64,000 bases of DNA. It comes from Sulfoacidibacillus ferrooxidans. Lineage in GTDB: Bacteria > Bacillota > Bacilli > Alicyclobacillales > SLC66. The translations under genes and the position numbers were made by a program. Positions 42,921 to 52,618 of the stretch are shown piece after piece; the first letter of the stretch is position 1; each line of letters starts with the position of its first letter. Location: the NCBI RefSeq assembly GCF_022606465.1, contig NZ_JALBUF010000005.1:152607-216606 (forward strand), in the 5' to 3' direction. The notes under the pieces are model-generated. The model worked only from the letters and a program-made list of their open reading frames with translations. It made no database searches and was not told the DNA's origin.

Positions 42921-44378
42921 GTGAGTAACCATATCGAAGAGCTGGATCAGTTAGCCATTCAAGTAACGCGTCCAGTGATTGAAAAGACTGACTTACGAGC
43001 TATGACTGATGCTGTCCGTAAAGAGTTAGTGGGTAGTTACAAAGGAAAACGCTATATGATTCGTACGTACGGTTGCCAAATGAATGCACATGACACTGAA
43101 GTGATGGCAGGGTTACTAGAAACGATGGGCTATGAACCGACTCATGACGAGACTCTAGCAGATCTTATTTTATTTAATACTTGCGCAGTAAGAGAAAATG
43201 CGGAGAACAAGGTTTTTGGCGAAGTCGGGCGCGTAAGACCGCTTAAACATCTAAATCCAGAATTACTTATTGGGGTATGCGGTTGTATGCCACAAGAAAA
43301 AGCTGTTCAGGAAAAAATCCAAAAAACGTATCCGTGGATTGATTTAGCCTTTGGGACACATAACCTCCATCGCTTACCAGAGTTGATTGAAACGGCGCGC
43401 GCAAGTCAGGAAACCGTGCTGGAAGTATGGGATAAAGCTCAATATATATTGGATGATCTGCCTAAAGCTCGTAAGGATGGAATTCATGCATGGGTAAATA
43501 TTCAATACGGATGTAATAAATTCTGCACGTATTGCATCGTGCCTTACACGCGGGGACGTGAACGGAGTCGTACGCTCTCTAGCATCGTGGAAGAAGTAAA
43601 AGGGCTTGTTGATTCTGGTTATAAAGAAATCACTGTTCTTGGCCAAAACGTAAATGACTATGGGATTGATCTTGGCGACGCAGACTTTTCTGATCTCTTG
43701 CGAGCAGTTGGCGGTGTGGATGGGGTAGAACGTGTGCGATTTACGACTTCAAATCCTTGGAATTTTTCTGATCGAGTGATTGCAGCTATTGCTGAGACAA
43801 AAACAGTGTGTGAGCACATTCATCTTCCTGTACAGTCAGGAAGTAATGATGTCTTGCGTAAAATGAATCGAGGATATACCAGGGAATATTACGCCAAGTT
43901 AGTAGAAAAAATCCGCACTGCCATTCCTCATGTTTCTTTAACAACAGATTTGATTGTTGGGTTTCCAACAGAAACAGAGGCTGATTTTGAGCAGACGTTA
44001 GCTCTTGTACAAGAAATGTCATATGACACGGCGTATACATTCATTTATTCTCCACGTCCTGGAACACCCGCAGCACGCTATGAGGATCCGATTTCCGCAG
44101 AGATTAAAAAAGAACGTTTGAATCGGTTGATGAATCTTCAAAATGAAATCTCTCGTATGCATAATGAAAAATTACTAGGGCACATGGTTGAAGTGATGAT
44201 TGAAGGCGTCAGTCGAACAAATGAACATGTCCTTGCAGGCCGTACGCGTACGAATAAAATTGTTTTACTTGATGCACCTAAAGAGCTCATTCATGAAACG
44301 GTATGGGTGCGTATTGATGGCGCTCAAACCTGGACGCTACGTGGAACGATCGTTTCACCACAAGTGATTACGGCATAA
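42921..44378 (+). CDS. miaB: tRNA-2-methylthio-N6-dimethylallyladenosine synthase
   Basis: 485 aa; GTG 42921 is 8 nt after AAGGAAG, so it is preferred over GTG 42915. MiaB adds the 2-methylthio group to i6A37 of tRNAs reading UNN codons. N-terminal cluster domain (MIRTYGCQMNAHDTE, FNTCAVRENAENK, GVCGCMPQEK), radical SAM CxxxCxxC (YGCNKFCTYCIVPYTRG) and a C-terminal TRAM domain. Substrate i6A is made by MiaA (48941), encoded in the same block after mutSL. Confidence 0.96.
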   Translation: MSNHIEELDQLAIQVTRPVIEKTDLRAMTDAVRKELVGSYKGKRYMIRTYGCQMNAHDTEVMAGLLETMGYEPTHDETLADLILFNTCAVRENAENKVFGEVGRVRPLKHLNPELLIGVCGCMPQEKAVQEKIQKTYPWIDLAFGTHNLHRLPELIETARASQETVLEVWDKAQYILDDLPKARKDGIHAWVNIQYGCNKFCTYCIVPYTRGRERSRTLSSIVEEVKGLVDSGYKEITVLGQNVNDYGIDLGDADFSDLLRAVGGVDGVERVRFTTSNPWNFSDRVIAAIAETKTVCEHIHLPVQSGSNDVLRKMNRGYTREYYAKLVEKIRTAIPHVSLTTDLIVGFPTETEADFEQTLALVQEMSYDTAYTFIYSPRPGTPAARYEDPISAEIKKERLNRLMNLQNEISRMHNEKLLGHMVEVMIEGVSRTNEHVLAGRTRTNKIVLLDAPKELIHETVWVRIDGAQTWTLRGTIVSPQVITA

Positions 44379-44433
44379 TGGACTAAGATCCGTCGGATAG
44401 ATAGAGATTGCACTTTAGATGTGAGGGGAAGCG

Positions 44434-47001
44434 ATGCGATTGGCGAAGCGCACTCCAATGATGGAGCAGTATGAAACGATCAAGCAGACGTGTGAAGACG
44501 CGCTGCTTTTCTTTCGTTTAGGAGATTTTTATGAGTTGTTTTATGAAGATGCGAAAATTGCAAGCTCGATTCTGGATTTGACTCTAACGGGGCGTGGATC
44601 CGGGGATCAGAGAATGCCCATGTGCGGGGTGCCCTACCATGCAGCAGACAATTATATTAGTAGACTTGTGGCAAAAGGCTTTAAAGTGGCTATTTGTGAG
44701 CAAGTGGAAGATCCAAAAGAAACAAAAGGTCTTGTGCGGCGTGAGATCATCAGGTTAATCACACCTGGAACTGCACATGAATTTGTTCGACAAGATACGT
44801 ATCGACCGCTTATTGCGACTTTTGTGGAATTAACAGAGGGTATAGTGGAAGGTGCGATTGCGGACGCATTAACAGGGAATGTATGGATCAAACAAGGAGA
44901 TTATCTTGCATTAACCAATTGGTTTGAACGGATGCAAGTTTCGGAAGTAGTAGCTGATGATAAGTTATATGCAACTTGCGCAAAGCATCTAAAGGAGTAT
45001 TCTGTTCGAGCCAATATAGCTTATTCACAGGTACCTGCACACGAAGATGCAGATCATTCATTTGAATCTTATTCTGCTAGTCAGCTGCTTGTGACCTATC
45101 TCGAACATACAAGTAAACGTTCTCTTGATCATATGAAGCTTCCAGAGGCTATGGGTAAAGATCGATTTATGGAATTGACAGCAAGTACAATCCGCCACTT
45201 AGAAGTCATTCGACCAGCGACAGAAGGTCGAAAAGATGCGACATTATTTGATACGTTAAATTTCACTTCAAATGCGATGGGGCGTCGGTATTTGCGCGAA
45301 ATGTTGGAGCATCCGTTATATGATCTCTCCATCATTACGCAACGGCTAGATATGATAGAGCATTTAGTGAAAAACCCTCTGTTACAAGGTGAACTACAAA
45401 ATGGATTAAAGGAAATGTATGATTTGACGCGAATTGTTTCTCGGATTTCATTTGGACAAGTGTCTCCACGTGATCTATGGTATTTGGCACAGTCTTTGCA
45501 AGTGGTGGCGGTTTTGAAAAAAAATATACAAGCAACAGACTCAGTAAGTGAAATATTTGCTGGAATTATTCAACATCTACATGAATGCCAAGAGCTTGCG
45601 CAAATGATTGGTTCGATTCTATCGGAAGAGGTCTTAGACAACAATAAGAATGGAGCGATCATCAAACAGGGGGCTAACACAACGATTGACGAGCTTCGTG
45701 CGATTGTTCAAGGTGGACGCGCGCATATTCTATCGATAGAACAAGCAGAGCGTGTCCGTACGGGAATAAAATCGTTAAAGGTCGGATATAATCGCGTTTT
45801 TGGCTATTACATCGAGGTTACTAGTGCAAATGCTCATCTGGTTCCAGACGACTATGAACGCAAACAAACATTGACGTCTGCAGAACGCTATGTGACCAAA
45901 GAGTTGCGTGAAAGAGAGTACGAGATTGTACTAGCAAATGAAAAATTAGCGGAACTTGAACTTGCTTTAATTGATGAAATCGTGGATGTGGCGCGTGCAC
46001 AGTTGCGTCAGATCCAAGAGACCGCAGATGCATTGGGCCAGCTTGATGCACTTGTAGGACTTGCAAAAGCAGCTATTTCATATCACTATACGCGACCGAT
46101 CGTAGACCATAGCTGTAACATGAAAATAGAGGGTGGACGGCATCCTGTTGTAGAAAGGCATGCTGTCGATGGATTTATTGAAAATGATGTTCTGTTATCT
46201 AATGACAAGAGGCAAATTGCTTTAATTACTGGACCCAATATGGGTGGAAAAAGCACCTATATGAGACAGACAGCGTTGATTGTAATCATGGCACAAATAG
46301 GAAGTTTTGTTCCTGCTGCTTTTGCGCAAATCGGCATTGTAGATAAGTTATTTACTCGAATTGGTGCTTCGGATGATGTTTCTGCTGGTTTAAGTACATT
46401 TATGGTGGAGATGACTGAAAGCGCTGAGATTTTACATGAGGCAACTGATCATAGTCTGCTCATTTTTGATGAGATCGGACGTGGCACTGCGACGTATGAT
46501 GGCATGAGTATCGCGGAAGCCATCGTAGAGTATGTGCATGATCGGATTGGTGCGCGGTCATTATTTGCAACTCATTATCATGAATTAACTGAGCTTCCAC
46601 GAAGATTACCAAGAGTATTTAATTTATCAGTGGCTGTAAAAGAGGATGACCATCAGATCGTGTTTTTACACCGAGTCGTTGAGCGTTTTGCAGATCGTTC
46701 ATACGGCATACAAGTAGCGCAAAAAGCGGGGTTACCGGAGTCTGTAACAGCACGCGCTAGAACAATATTGACTGAACTTGAGCGTGGTGTCCAAGAAATA
46801 GCTTCTACAACTCAACAGATGGAGTTTGCATTTCCTGATATGCAAGATGTGAAACAGGCTTTGTATAAGGAATATTTGAATGAAGTAATGGATTTACAAT
46901 TAGACGAATTCACCCCTAAACAAGCGTTGATTTATTTATATGAACTACAGGAGCGTATCAGAAAGGGAATCGACCATGGGATTGATCCACGTACTAGATG
47001 A
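44434..47001 (+). CDS. mutS: DNA mismatch repair protein MutS
   Basis: 855 aa, ATG 44434 after GAGGGGAAG. MutS recognises mismatches and activates MutL. Mismatch-binding domain with the phenylalanine wedge region (MMEQYETIKQTCEDALLFFRLGDFYELF), core and clamp domains (about 260-570), ATPase domain with Walker A GPNMGGKSTYMRQ (about 604), LLIFDEIGRGTATYDGMSIA (Walker B) and FATHYHELTEL. mutL overlaps its last 26 bp. Confidence 0.97.
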   Translation: MRLAKRTPMMEQYETIKQTCEDALLFFRLGDFYELFYEDAKIASSILDLTLTGRGSGDQRMPMCGVPYHAADNYISRLVAKGFKVAICEQVEDPKETKGLVRREIIRLITPGTAHEFVRQDTYRPLIATFVELTEGIVEGAIADALTGNVWIKQGDYLALTNWFERMQVSEVVADDKLYATCAKHLKEYSVRANIAYSQVPAHEDADHSFESYSASQLLVTYLEHTSKRSLDHMKLPEAMGKDRFMELTASTIRHLEVIRPATEGRKDATLFDTLNFTSNAMGRRYLREMLEHPLYDLSIITQRLDMIEHLVKNPLLQGELQNGLKEMYDLTRIVSRISFGQVSPRDLWYLAQSLQVVAVLKKNIQATDSVSEIFAGIIQHLHECQELAQMIGSILSEEVLDNNKNGAIIKQGANTTIDELRAIVQGGRAHILSIEQAERVRTGIKSLKVGYNRVFGYYIEVTSANAHLVPDDYERKQTLTSAERYVTKELREREYEIVLANEKLAELELALIDEIVDVARAQLRQIQETADALGQLDALVGLAKAAISYHYTRPIVDHSCNMKIEGGRHPVVERHAVDGFIENDVLLSNDKRQIALITGPNMGGKSTYMRQTALIVIMAQIGSFVPAAFAQIGIVDKLFTRIGASDDVSAGLSTFMVEMTESAEILHEATDHSLLIFDEIGRGTATYDGMSIAEAIVEYVHDRIGARSLFATHYHELTELPRRLPRVFNLSVAVKEDDHQIVFLHRVVERFADRSYGIQVAQKAGLPESVTARARTILTELERGVQEIASTTQQMEFAFPDMQDVKQALYKEYLNEVMDLQLDEFTPKQALIYLYELQERIRKGIDHGIDPRTR

Positions 47002-48907
47002 TTTAGTTGCCAACCAGATTGCGGCAGGAGAAGTGGTTGAGCGTCCTGCCGCGGCTGTTAAAGAGTTGATGGAGAATGCGATTGATGCGGGTTCTAAAAA
47101 AATTCACATTGGAACGCGCGATGGCGGATTAACACTAATCGAAGTGCAAGATGATGGTGTTGGGATAGAACCAGAAGACGTAGAAACAGCATTTTTACGT
47201 CACGCCACAAGTAAATTGCGTGAGTTGACAGATTTGACAAAAATGCGTTCACTTGGTTTTCGGGGAGAAGCACTGCCATCCATTGCAGCGGTCAGTAAAG
47301 TGACAGTACGGACGCGTACAGCTCACTCTGAAGAGGGGCAACTGCTTCACTACGAAGCAGGACAATTGTTAGAACGAAAGTTTATCGGCTGTTCTCAAGG
47401 TACGCGTATTACAGTGCAAGATTTATTTTATAATACGCCAGCGCGTTTAAAATTTGTGCGCTCATTACAAACAGAAAATACACATATTGTAGATGTTGTT
47501 TCGCGGGCAGCTATGGCACGACCTGATATCTCCTTTCGTTTGCAAATTGACGATCGTGTAGCTATACAAACACCAGGTGATGGTCAACTATTATCTGCTT
47601 TCGCATCCATCTATGGACTCAGTTTAGCTAAATCCACGTTTGGTTTATGTATTGAATCGCCAGATTACGCTATTGCTGGTTTACTTGTTGCACCTGAATT
47701 TGCACGTAAATCGCGAAATGCGATGTGGTTTTCTGTGAATGGCAGGCCAATTCGCAATATTGCATTAGGCAATGCCGTTCTTGATGGATATTATACATTG
47801 GTACCTAAAGGGCGATTTCCTGTTGTGGCTTTAGCTTTGTCTATGACTCCTACTCTGGTGGATGTCAATGTGCATCCTAGTAAAACGGAAGTGCGATTTA
47901 GTGAAGAGCGTGATATTTGTGTACTGCTTACGGAAGCTGTCAAACAGTCCTTAAAGGTTGCGTCAGGCTCACCCGTTGTGCAGAGTTTGAGTAAGGGTAC
48001 GATTACTGAACAAGATGGTCTTGTTCAGAGTTTGTCTGCTAGTGGGAAAGGCGTAGAGACATCATTACACAACCATCATGCACTACCAACGTTAAGTGAA
48101 AATGCATCTCTAAGTGTACAAGTAGCGGAAACTTCACCATCCATGTCTGGAAGAAGCTTGCTTGGGACAAATCGCACACCAAGTACTTATGGTACTGCCT
48201 ACACCAATGCTACGAAGGCACCAATACCTTTAGATAAAAGAGATGCGGCTTCAATGGATGTTGTGACGCAAGTAGCACTGAACTTATTTGCTAGTGAGGG
48301 ATATCCTCAAGAAGTGGTTACTCCTGTTGCACAACTTCGCGCGGTAGCGCAGGTGTTAAAGCTTGTGATTGTTGCAGAAGATGGAGAAGATATTTACCTG
48401 ATTGATCAACATGCGGCACATGAACGGGTGCTTTATGAGAAATTTCGTAAAAAAATGAGGGAACAGGATCATTATGCAATGGAATTACTGGTTCCAATCA
48501 CGCTTGAATTAAATGTGATTAAGATTGAATTGCTCTTTCAACATCAAGCACAATGGACTTCTTTTGGGCTCGTGATTGAACCTTTTGGAGAAAATGTCAT
48601 TCGCATTACACATGTGCCCTCTATTTGGGAGGGTTTAGATATAGAGCAATTAGCTCATGATGTTATTTTTGATGTGCTGGAAGATCGAACTACTTCTGTA
48701 TTTCGTAGTGAACTTGAGGATAAAGTCATCTTACGAGCTTGTAAGGCTGCCATAAAGGCTAATTCAACTATGGATCGACAAGAAATGGATGCTTTACTTG
48801 AAGCCATGCAAAAGTTAGATAATCCTTTTACTTGTCCACATGGACGTCCTACTGCTATTCGAATTACGCGTAGTCAACTTGAAAAGGAATTTAAGCGAAC
48901 ACTTTAG
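46976..48907 (+). CDS. mutL: DNA mismatch repair protein MutL (endonuclease type)
   Basis: 643 aa from ATG 46976 inside the end of mutS, with AAAGGGAA upstream; the frame extends to 46940 but MGLIHVLDDLVANQIAAGEV is the canonical start. GHKL ATPase motifs NAIDAG, DDGVGI and GFRGEALPSI. The linker is about 340-460. The C-terminal nicking-site motif DQHAAHERVLYE, together with ACKAAIKAN and CPHGRPTAI, shows an active endonuclease MutL, as in bacteria lacking MutH. Confidence 0.97.
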   Translation: MGLIHVLDDLVANQIAAGEVVERPAAAVKELMENAIDAGSKKIHIGTRDGGLTLIEVQDDGVGIEPEDVETAFLRHATSKLRELTDLTKMRSLGFRGEALPSIAAVSKVTVRTRTAHSEEGQLLHYEAGQLLERKFIGCSQGTRITVQDLFYNTPARLKFVRSLQTENTHIVDVVSRAAMARPDISFRLQIDDRVAIQTPGDGQLLSAFASIYGLSLAKSTFGLCIESPDYAIAGLLVAPEFARKSRNAMWFSVNGRPIRNIALGNAVLDGYYTLVPKGRFPVVALALSMTPTLVDVNVHPSKTEVRFSEERDICVLLTEAVKQSLKVASGSPVVQSLSKGTITEQDGLVQSLSASGKGVETSLHNHHALPTLSENASLSVQVAETSPSMSGRSLLGTNRTPSTYGTAYTNATKAPIPLDKRDAASMDVVTQVALNLFASEGYPQEVVTPVAQLRAVAQVLKLVIVAEDGEDIYLIDQHAAHERVLYEKFRKKMREQDHYAMELLVPITLELNVIKIELLFQHQAQWTSFGLVIEPFGENVIRITHVPSIWEGLDIEQLAHDVIFDVLEDRTTSVFRSELEDKVILRACKAAIKANSTMDRQEMDALLEAMQKLDNPFTCPHGRPTAIRITRSQLEKEFKRTL

Positions 48908-48940
48908 AGATACCACGTATGGTAAGAAGGGGGCAGGTAG

Positions 48941-49906
48941 ATGGAGGAATATGCACAGATCCCTATCGTGTGTATCGTAGGTCCTACAGCAGTGGGTAAG
49001 ACAGGTCTTAGTTTAGAACTCTCACATCGTTTAGATGGTGAAATAATTTCGGCTGACTCGATGCAGGTATATCGGGGAATGGATATTGGTACGGCCAAGT
49101 TACCATTTATAGAACGTGAAGGTGTGCCACATTATATGATTGATGTGGTGGACCCCACAGAAACTTTTACAGCGTATGATTACGCGAGGATGGCTCGTCC
49201 GATCATCAGGGATATTGCGAGTCGAGGGAAAGTTCCGTTTATGGTGGGTGGTACAGGTCTTTATTTTAGATCTGTTCTGGATGATTTGGACTTTACACCG
49301 GCTACTCGTGATGAGGCATTGCGAAGTACACTTGAGTTAGAAACAGTAGAGCATGGCATACAGGTTTTACATGAATGGTTACAACAACTTGATCCTGTAT
49401 CAGCTATGCGAATTCATCCTAATGACCAAAAAAGATTGATTAGAGCACTTGAAATTAATCTTTTGACAGGGAAGCCTGTTGCCGAGAATCACCGTAGCAC
49501 AAACTCTTTATCGCCATTTGTACCCTTAGTTATCGGTTTAAATATGGAGCGTGAAGTACTGTATGCACGTATAGATCAGAGAGTAGATCAGATGATTGAT
49601 GAAGGATTACTTTTTGAAGTACAGACCCTCATAAAAAAGGGATGTACTGCACAACACACGTCTATGCAGGCTATTGGTTACAAAGAATTGGTCAATTATA
49701 TTGAAGGTCACGTTAGTTTTTCTGATGCGGTTATAAGAATTAAACAAGCAAGTCGACGGTATGCTAAACGACAGTTATCTTGGTTCCGGGCTGATCCGCG
49801 TATTTCGTGGTATAATTGGCCAAATGATGATAAGATAAGTGTGGTATCTACTATCCTTGAGTCCATAAATAGGGATGGTATCAGAAAAAAACCTACGTAT
49901 GAATAA
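48941..49906 (+). CDS. miaA: tRNA dimethylallyltransferase
   Basis: 321 aa, ATG 48941 after AGAAGGGGGCAGG. It transfers the dimethylallyl group to A37 of tRNAs, giving i6A for MiaB. P-loop GPTAVGKTGLS (about residues 11-21), SADSMQVYRGMDIGTAK, GGTGLYFRSVL and RIHPNDQKRLIRALE are diagnostic. hfq follows closely, the standard miaA-hfq order. Confidence 0.96.
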   Translation: MEEYAQIPIVCIVGPTAVGKTGLSLELSHRLDGEIISADSMQVYRGMDIGTAKLPFIEREGVPHYMIDVVDPTETFTAYDYARMARPIIRDIASRGKVPFMVGGTGLYFRSVLDDLDFTPATRDEALRSTLELETVEHGIQVLHEWLQQLDPVSAMRIHPNDQKRLIRALEINLLTGKPVAENHRSTNSLSPFVPLVIGLNMEREVLYARIDQRVDQMIDEGLLFEVQTLIKKGCTAQHTSMQAIGYKELVNYIEGHVSFSDAVIRIKQASRRYAKRQLSWFRADPRISWYNWPNDDKISVVSTILESINRDGIRKKPTYE

Positions 49907-49936
49907 GATATATTTGTGCATCTGGGGGGCAACTTT

Positions 49937-50176
49937 GTGTCGACAAATAAGATCATTAATATTCAGGATAACTTTTTAAATCAGATCCGCAAAGAAAGCA
50001 TTCCAGTTGTTGTTTACCTGGTGAATGGGTTTCAAATACGGGGACTAGTTAAAGCGTTTGACAATTTTACAGTAGTTATTGAGTCAGAAGGCAAGCAACA
50101 GCTCATCTATAAACATGCTGTCTCCACCTTTACACCCACTCGCAACGTTCGATATGAAACAGAAATTCAATCGTAA
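49937..50176 (+). CDS. hfq: RNA chaperone Hfq
   Basis: 79 aa from GTG 49937, 7 nt after GGGGGG; the frame is open to 49916 but that part covers the ribosome binding site. An Sm-like hexamer-forming RNA chaperone: [40 protein letters not shown] (Sm1) and IYKHAVSTF (Sm2, YKHA motif). The C-terminal tail is short, as in Bacilli. Confidence 0.96.
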   Translation: MSTNKIINIQDNFLNQIRKESIPVVVYLVNGFQIRGLVKAFDNFTVVIESEGKQQLIYKHAVSTFTPTRNVRYETEIQS

Positions 50177-50311
50177 GGTAACTTTATGAATGCTGAGTGA
50201 ATATCGTATTTGCAAAAAATTGCACGTGTGATAGGACATCAGAAGTACACAGTACGTTGTTGCTATAGAGACATTGCTACAATAACGTGCTGTGTAATTG
50301 ATGTAATCATG

Positions 50312-50340
50312 TTGACTTAGAACTTGTATTATGATATATT
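50312..50340 (+). promoter_or_regulatory. Sigma-A promoter of the tRNA-Thr/Tyr unit
   Basis: TTGACT (50312-50317), 17-nt spacer, TATATT (50335-50340), 21 bp before tRNA-Thr. Confidence 0.8.
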
Positions 50341-50361
50341 ATGTCTTGTCGTGATTGAAAT

Positions 50362-50437
<76 letters not shown>

Positions 50438-50440
50438 TGC

Positions 50441-50521
50441 GGAGGGGTACCAAAGTGGCCAACTGGGGCGGACTGTAAATCCGTTGCGAAAGCTTCGTAG
50501 GTTCGAATCCTACCCCCTCCA
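50441..50521 (+). tRNA. tRNA-Tyr (anticodon GTA)
   Basis: Acceptor GGAGGGG / CCCCTCC, class II long variable arm, anticodon loop with GTA, T-arm GTAGGTTCGAATCCTAC. The 3' end reads ACTA, so CCA is not encoded and must be added. Confidence 0.96.
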
Positions 50522-50537
50522 CTAGTTATGAACGATT

Positions 50538-50597
50538 CTAAGTATAAATAAAAGAAGCTAATCATCTACATGATTAGCTTCTTTTATTTATACTTAG
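50538..50597. terminator. Very long bidirectional terminator hairpin
   Basis: A perfect 28-bp inverted repeat, arms 50538-50565 and 50570-50597, with loop CTAC. The arms include A/T-rich ends so it works as a terminator in both directions: for the tRNA-Thr/Tyr transcript (+) and for the glycosyl-1-P transferase gene (-). Confidence 0.9.
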
Positions 50598-50624
50598 ACA
50601 CATCTGCCATTACTTCTCGATCTT

Positions 50625-51605
50625 TTAGCGAGCAAATAACACAAGAGCTACGGAGACGACAGAGAAAGCTAAAGATACTAAGTATATTAAGCTGACTGTT
50701 TGCAACTGACTGAAACCGGCTGCCATGAGACGATAATGGCCGTGGCTACGATCTGCTTTATATACAGGACGATGTTCTAGCATTCGACGGATGACCACGT
50801 AAATGGCATCAAAAATAGGAACCCCTAATGCGAGTACAGGAACAAAAATTGAGATTGCTGTTGCTGATTTAAACGCGCCTGTAACTGCAATAGCTGCTAA
50901 AACATAGCCGATAAATGTTGAGCCTGCATCACCCATGATAATGCGTGCCGGATAGAAATTAAAGCGCAAAAAGGCTAATATAACGCCAATGAGGGAAGCG
51001 GCTGAGAGTGCCGAAGAGACATCTCCTTTAACTAATGATGCAATAAGCATAGTGGCACTTGCAAAGATGGCAATACCGCCTGCCAGACCATCTAAACCAT
51101 CTAAAAAATTAAAGACATTTACAATACCAATTATCCAAAAGATTGTTAGGAAATCTGCAATCCACACTGGAAATGTAAGATAATACGCTGGGTGAATTGG
51201 GTCTTGTATACCGCGAATTACACCGCCGCAGTATACGAGTAAACCAGCGGCTATGATTTGTACAAGAAACTTAGGCCAAGCTGGAAAATCATGTTTTCTG
51301 GTCTTGGCGTAGTCATCCACCATGCCAATTAAAAACATAAGAGATGCACCGATAATCATACCTATAAACGGCTTATCTAGCCGTAATGCGAAAAGGAAGT
51401 GATGACCGACAATAGTCACGGTAATAAATCCTATGATCATAGCTGCTCCACCTAACATGGGGAGTGGGGTGCTATGAACTTTTCGTTCCGTTGGCATATC
51501 AACAAATCCTGTTTGTAGTGCTAGTTGGCGCATGAAAGGAACTAATATATACACCAAAGCAAACGAAAGAGAAAATGCAATTAAATCAATGAAGTCGGCG
51601 GACAA
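50625..51605 (-). CDS. tagO: Undecaprenyl-phosphate GlcNAc-1-phosphate transferase (TagO/WecA family)
   Basis: 326 aa, TTG start at 51605 with AGGGGGGC upstream on the minus strand. A polytopic enzyme (about ten helices) that transfers GlcNAc-1-P to undecaprenyl phosphate, the first step of teichoic acid or other wall glycopolymer synthesis. Signatures: MVDDYAKTRK (catalytic Asp pair), VNVFNFLDGLDGLAGG, FYPARIIMGDAGSTFIGY and DRSHGHYRLM (His motif that separates TagO/WecA from MraY). No other wall-polymer genes are nearby. The exact polymer is unknown. Confidence 0.9.
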   Translation of the reverse strand: MSADFIDLIAFSLSFALVYILVPFMRQLALQTGFVDMPTERKVHSTPLPMLGGAAMIIGFITVTIVGHHFLFALRLDKPFIGMIIGASLMFLIGMVDDYAKTRKHDFPAWPKFLVQIIAAGLLVYCGGVIRGIQDPIHPAYYLTFPVWIADFLTIFWIIGIVNVFNFLDGLDGLAGGIAIFASATMLIASLVKGDVSSALSAASLIGVILAFLRFNFYPARIIMGDAGSTFIGYVLAAIAVTGAFKSATAISIFVPVLALGVPIFDAIYVVIRRMLEHRPVYKADRSHGHYRLMAAGFSQLQTVSLIYLVSLAFSVVSVALVLFAR

Positions 51606-51798
51606 GAAGGTTGCCCCCTAGGCTTGGAAATAATTTTTTTGAGTAATCTTATTCATTATATTGAATCAGATAGCGAAACGTCAATGCAATAGTTGACTAC
51701 TTATGGAGAGACGAATGGATAATCTGTGAAAATAGACATGGATCATGGGCGTTGGTTTTTTGTATTAAAAAACCATTTATTTTTTTGCTTGTACTTGC

Positions 51799-51828
51799 TT
51801 GACTTTTGTAGTGCTGTCAGTGTATATT
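51799..51828 (+). promoter_or_regulatory. Sigma-A promoter of the six-tRNA cluster
   Basis: TTGACT (51799-51804), 18-nt spacer, TATATT (51823-51828), 38 bp before tRNA-Trp. The rest of the 51606-51866 gap shows only A/T-rich sequence. Confidence 0.75.
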
Positions 51829-51866
51829 GATGGAGCATTATTTCACAGTGATGCGACGAAATACAT

Positions 51867-51942
51867 AGGGGCGTAGTTCAGCTGGTAGAACGGCGGTCTC
51901 CAAAACCGCATGTCGTGGGTTCGAATCCTGCCGCCCCTGCCA
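51867..51942 (+). tRNA. tRNA-Trp (anticodon CCA)
   Basis: Acceptor AGGGGCG / CGCCCCT, anticodon loop CTCCAAA with CCA, T-arm GTGGGTTCGAATCCTGC, discriminator G, CCA encoded. Confidence 0.97.
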
Positions 51943-51955
51943 GTTGATATGATGT

Positions 51956-52032
51956 GGTGGGCGTGGCGAAGTGGTCAACGCACCGGATTGTGGCTCCGGC
52001 ACTCGTGGGTTCGAACCCCATCGCTCACCCCA
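51956..52032 (+). tRNA. tRNA-His (anticodon GTG)
   Basis: Acceptor GTGGGCG / CGCTCAC with a genome-encoded G-1 (51956) opposite discriminator C, the tRNA-His identity pair; anticodon loop TTGTGGC; CCA encoded. Confidence 0.96.
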
Positions 52033-52035
52033 AAT

Positions 52036-52110
52036 TGGGGAGTAGCCAAGTGGTAAGGCAACGGACTTTGACTCCGTCATTCGAAGGTTCGATCCCTTCC
52101 TCCCCAGCCA
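52036..52110 (+). tRNA. tRNA-Gln (anticodon TTG)
   Basis: Acceptor TGGGGAG / CTCCCCA, anticodon loop CTTTGAC with TTG, T-arm GAAGGTTCGATCCCTTC, discriminator G, CCA encoded. Confidence 0.97.
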
Positions 52111-52128
52111 GATGGCTTCATGGAATCT

Positions 52129-52201
52129 GAGCCATTAGCTCAGTTGGTAGAGCACCTGACTTTTAATCAGGGTGTCGCTGGTTCGAGTCCAGCATGGCTC
52201 A
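52129..52201 (+). tRNA. tRNA-Lys (anticodon TTT)
   Basis: Acceptor GAGCCAT / ATGGCTC, anticodon loop CTTTTAA with TTT, T-arm GCTGGTTCGAGTCCAGC, discriminator A. The following bases are TCA, so CCA is not encoded. Confidence 0.96.
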
Positions 52202-52213
52202 TCAGATATAGAT

Positions 52214-52296
52214 GCGGGTGTGGCGGAATTGGCAGACGCACCAGACTTAGGATCTGGCGGGTAACCGTGGGGGTTCGAGTCCCTTCACCCGCACCA
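52214..52296 (+). tRNA. tRNA-Leu (anticodon TAG)
   Basis: Class II tRNA; acceptor GCGGGTG / CACCCGC, anticodon stem CCAGA / TCTGG with loop CTTAGGA (TAG), long variable arm, T-arm GGGGTTCGAGTCCCTT, CCA encoded. Confidence 0.96.
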
Positions 52297-52316
52297 TGAA
52301 TTTGATCTTTTATTAT

Positions 52317-52393
52317 CGGAGTTTAGCGCAGCTTGGTAGCGCGCCTGCCTTGGGAGCAGGAGGTCACAGGTTCGAATCCTGTAACTCCGACCA
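52317..52393 (+). tRNA. tRNA-Pro (anticodon TGG)
   Basis: Acceptor CGGAGTT / AACTCCG, anticodon stem CCTGC / GCAGG with loop CTTGGGA (TGG), T-arm ACAGGTTCGAATCCTGT, CCA encoded. Confidence 0.97.
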
Positions 52394-52404
52394 TACATAA
52401 GTTT

Positions 52405-52460
52405 TATAGCACATGAAAAATGGTGGGCTGGAGACAGTCCACCATTTTTCATGTGCTATA
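52405..52460. terminator. Very long terminator hairpin after the tRNA cluster
   Basis: Arms of 22 perfectly paired bases (52405-52426 and 52439-52460), extended by GCTG/CAGT to a GAGA tetraloop, about 26 bp in all. ATTTTTC in the 3' arm and TATATTC after it help release. The remaining sequence to 52618 holds one further 7-bp hairpin (52523-52544) and no gene. Confidence 0.85.
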
Positions 52461-52618
52461 TTCAATATGTGCCTGTCATGACTATAAATTCATAAGAATC
52501 ATAAAGGTCAAAAGACGAGTTGGGATGGGAGGACAAGCCCATCCTATTACCCGCTTATTGCTGGAATATGCTGAATGGTAATGGAGTTAAATCATTGTAG
52601 TGCAAAGAGACGAGACAG

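Noticed and set aside
52523..52544. GGATGGG/CCCATCC hairpin as terminator of the aldolase gene
   Set aside because: A 7-bp stem without a proper T run on either strand; too weak to call.
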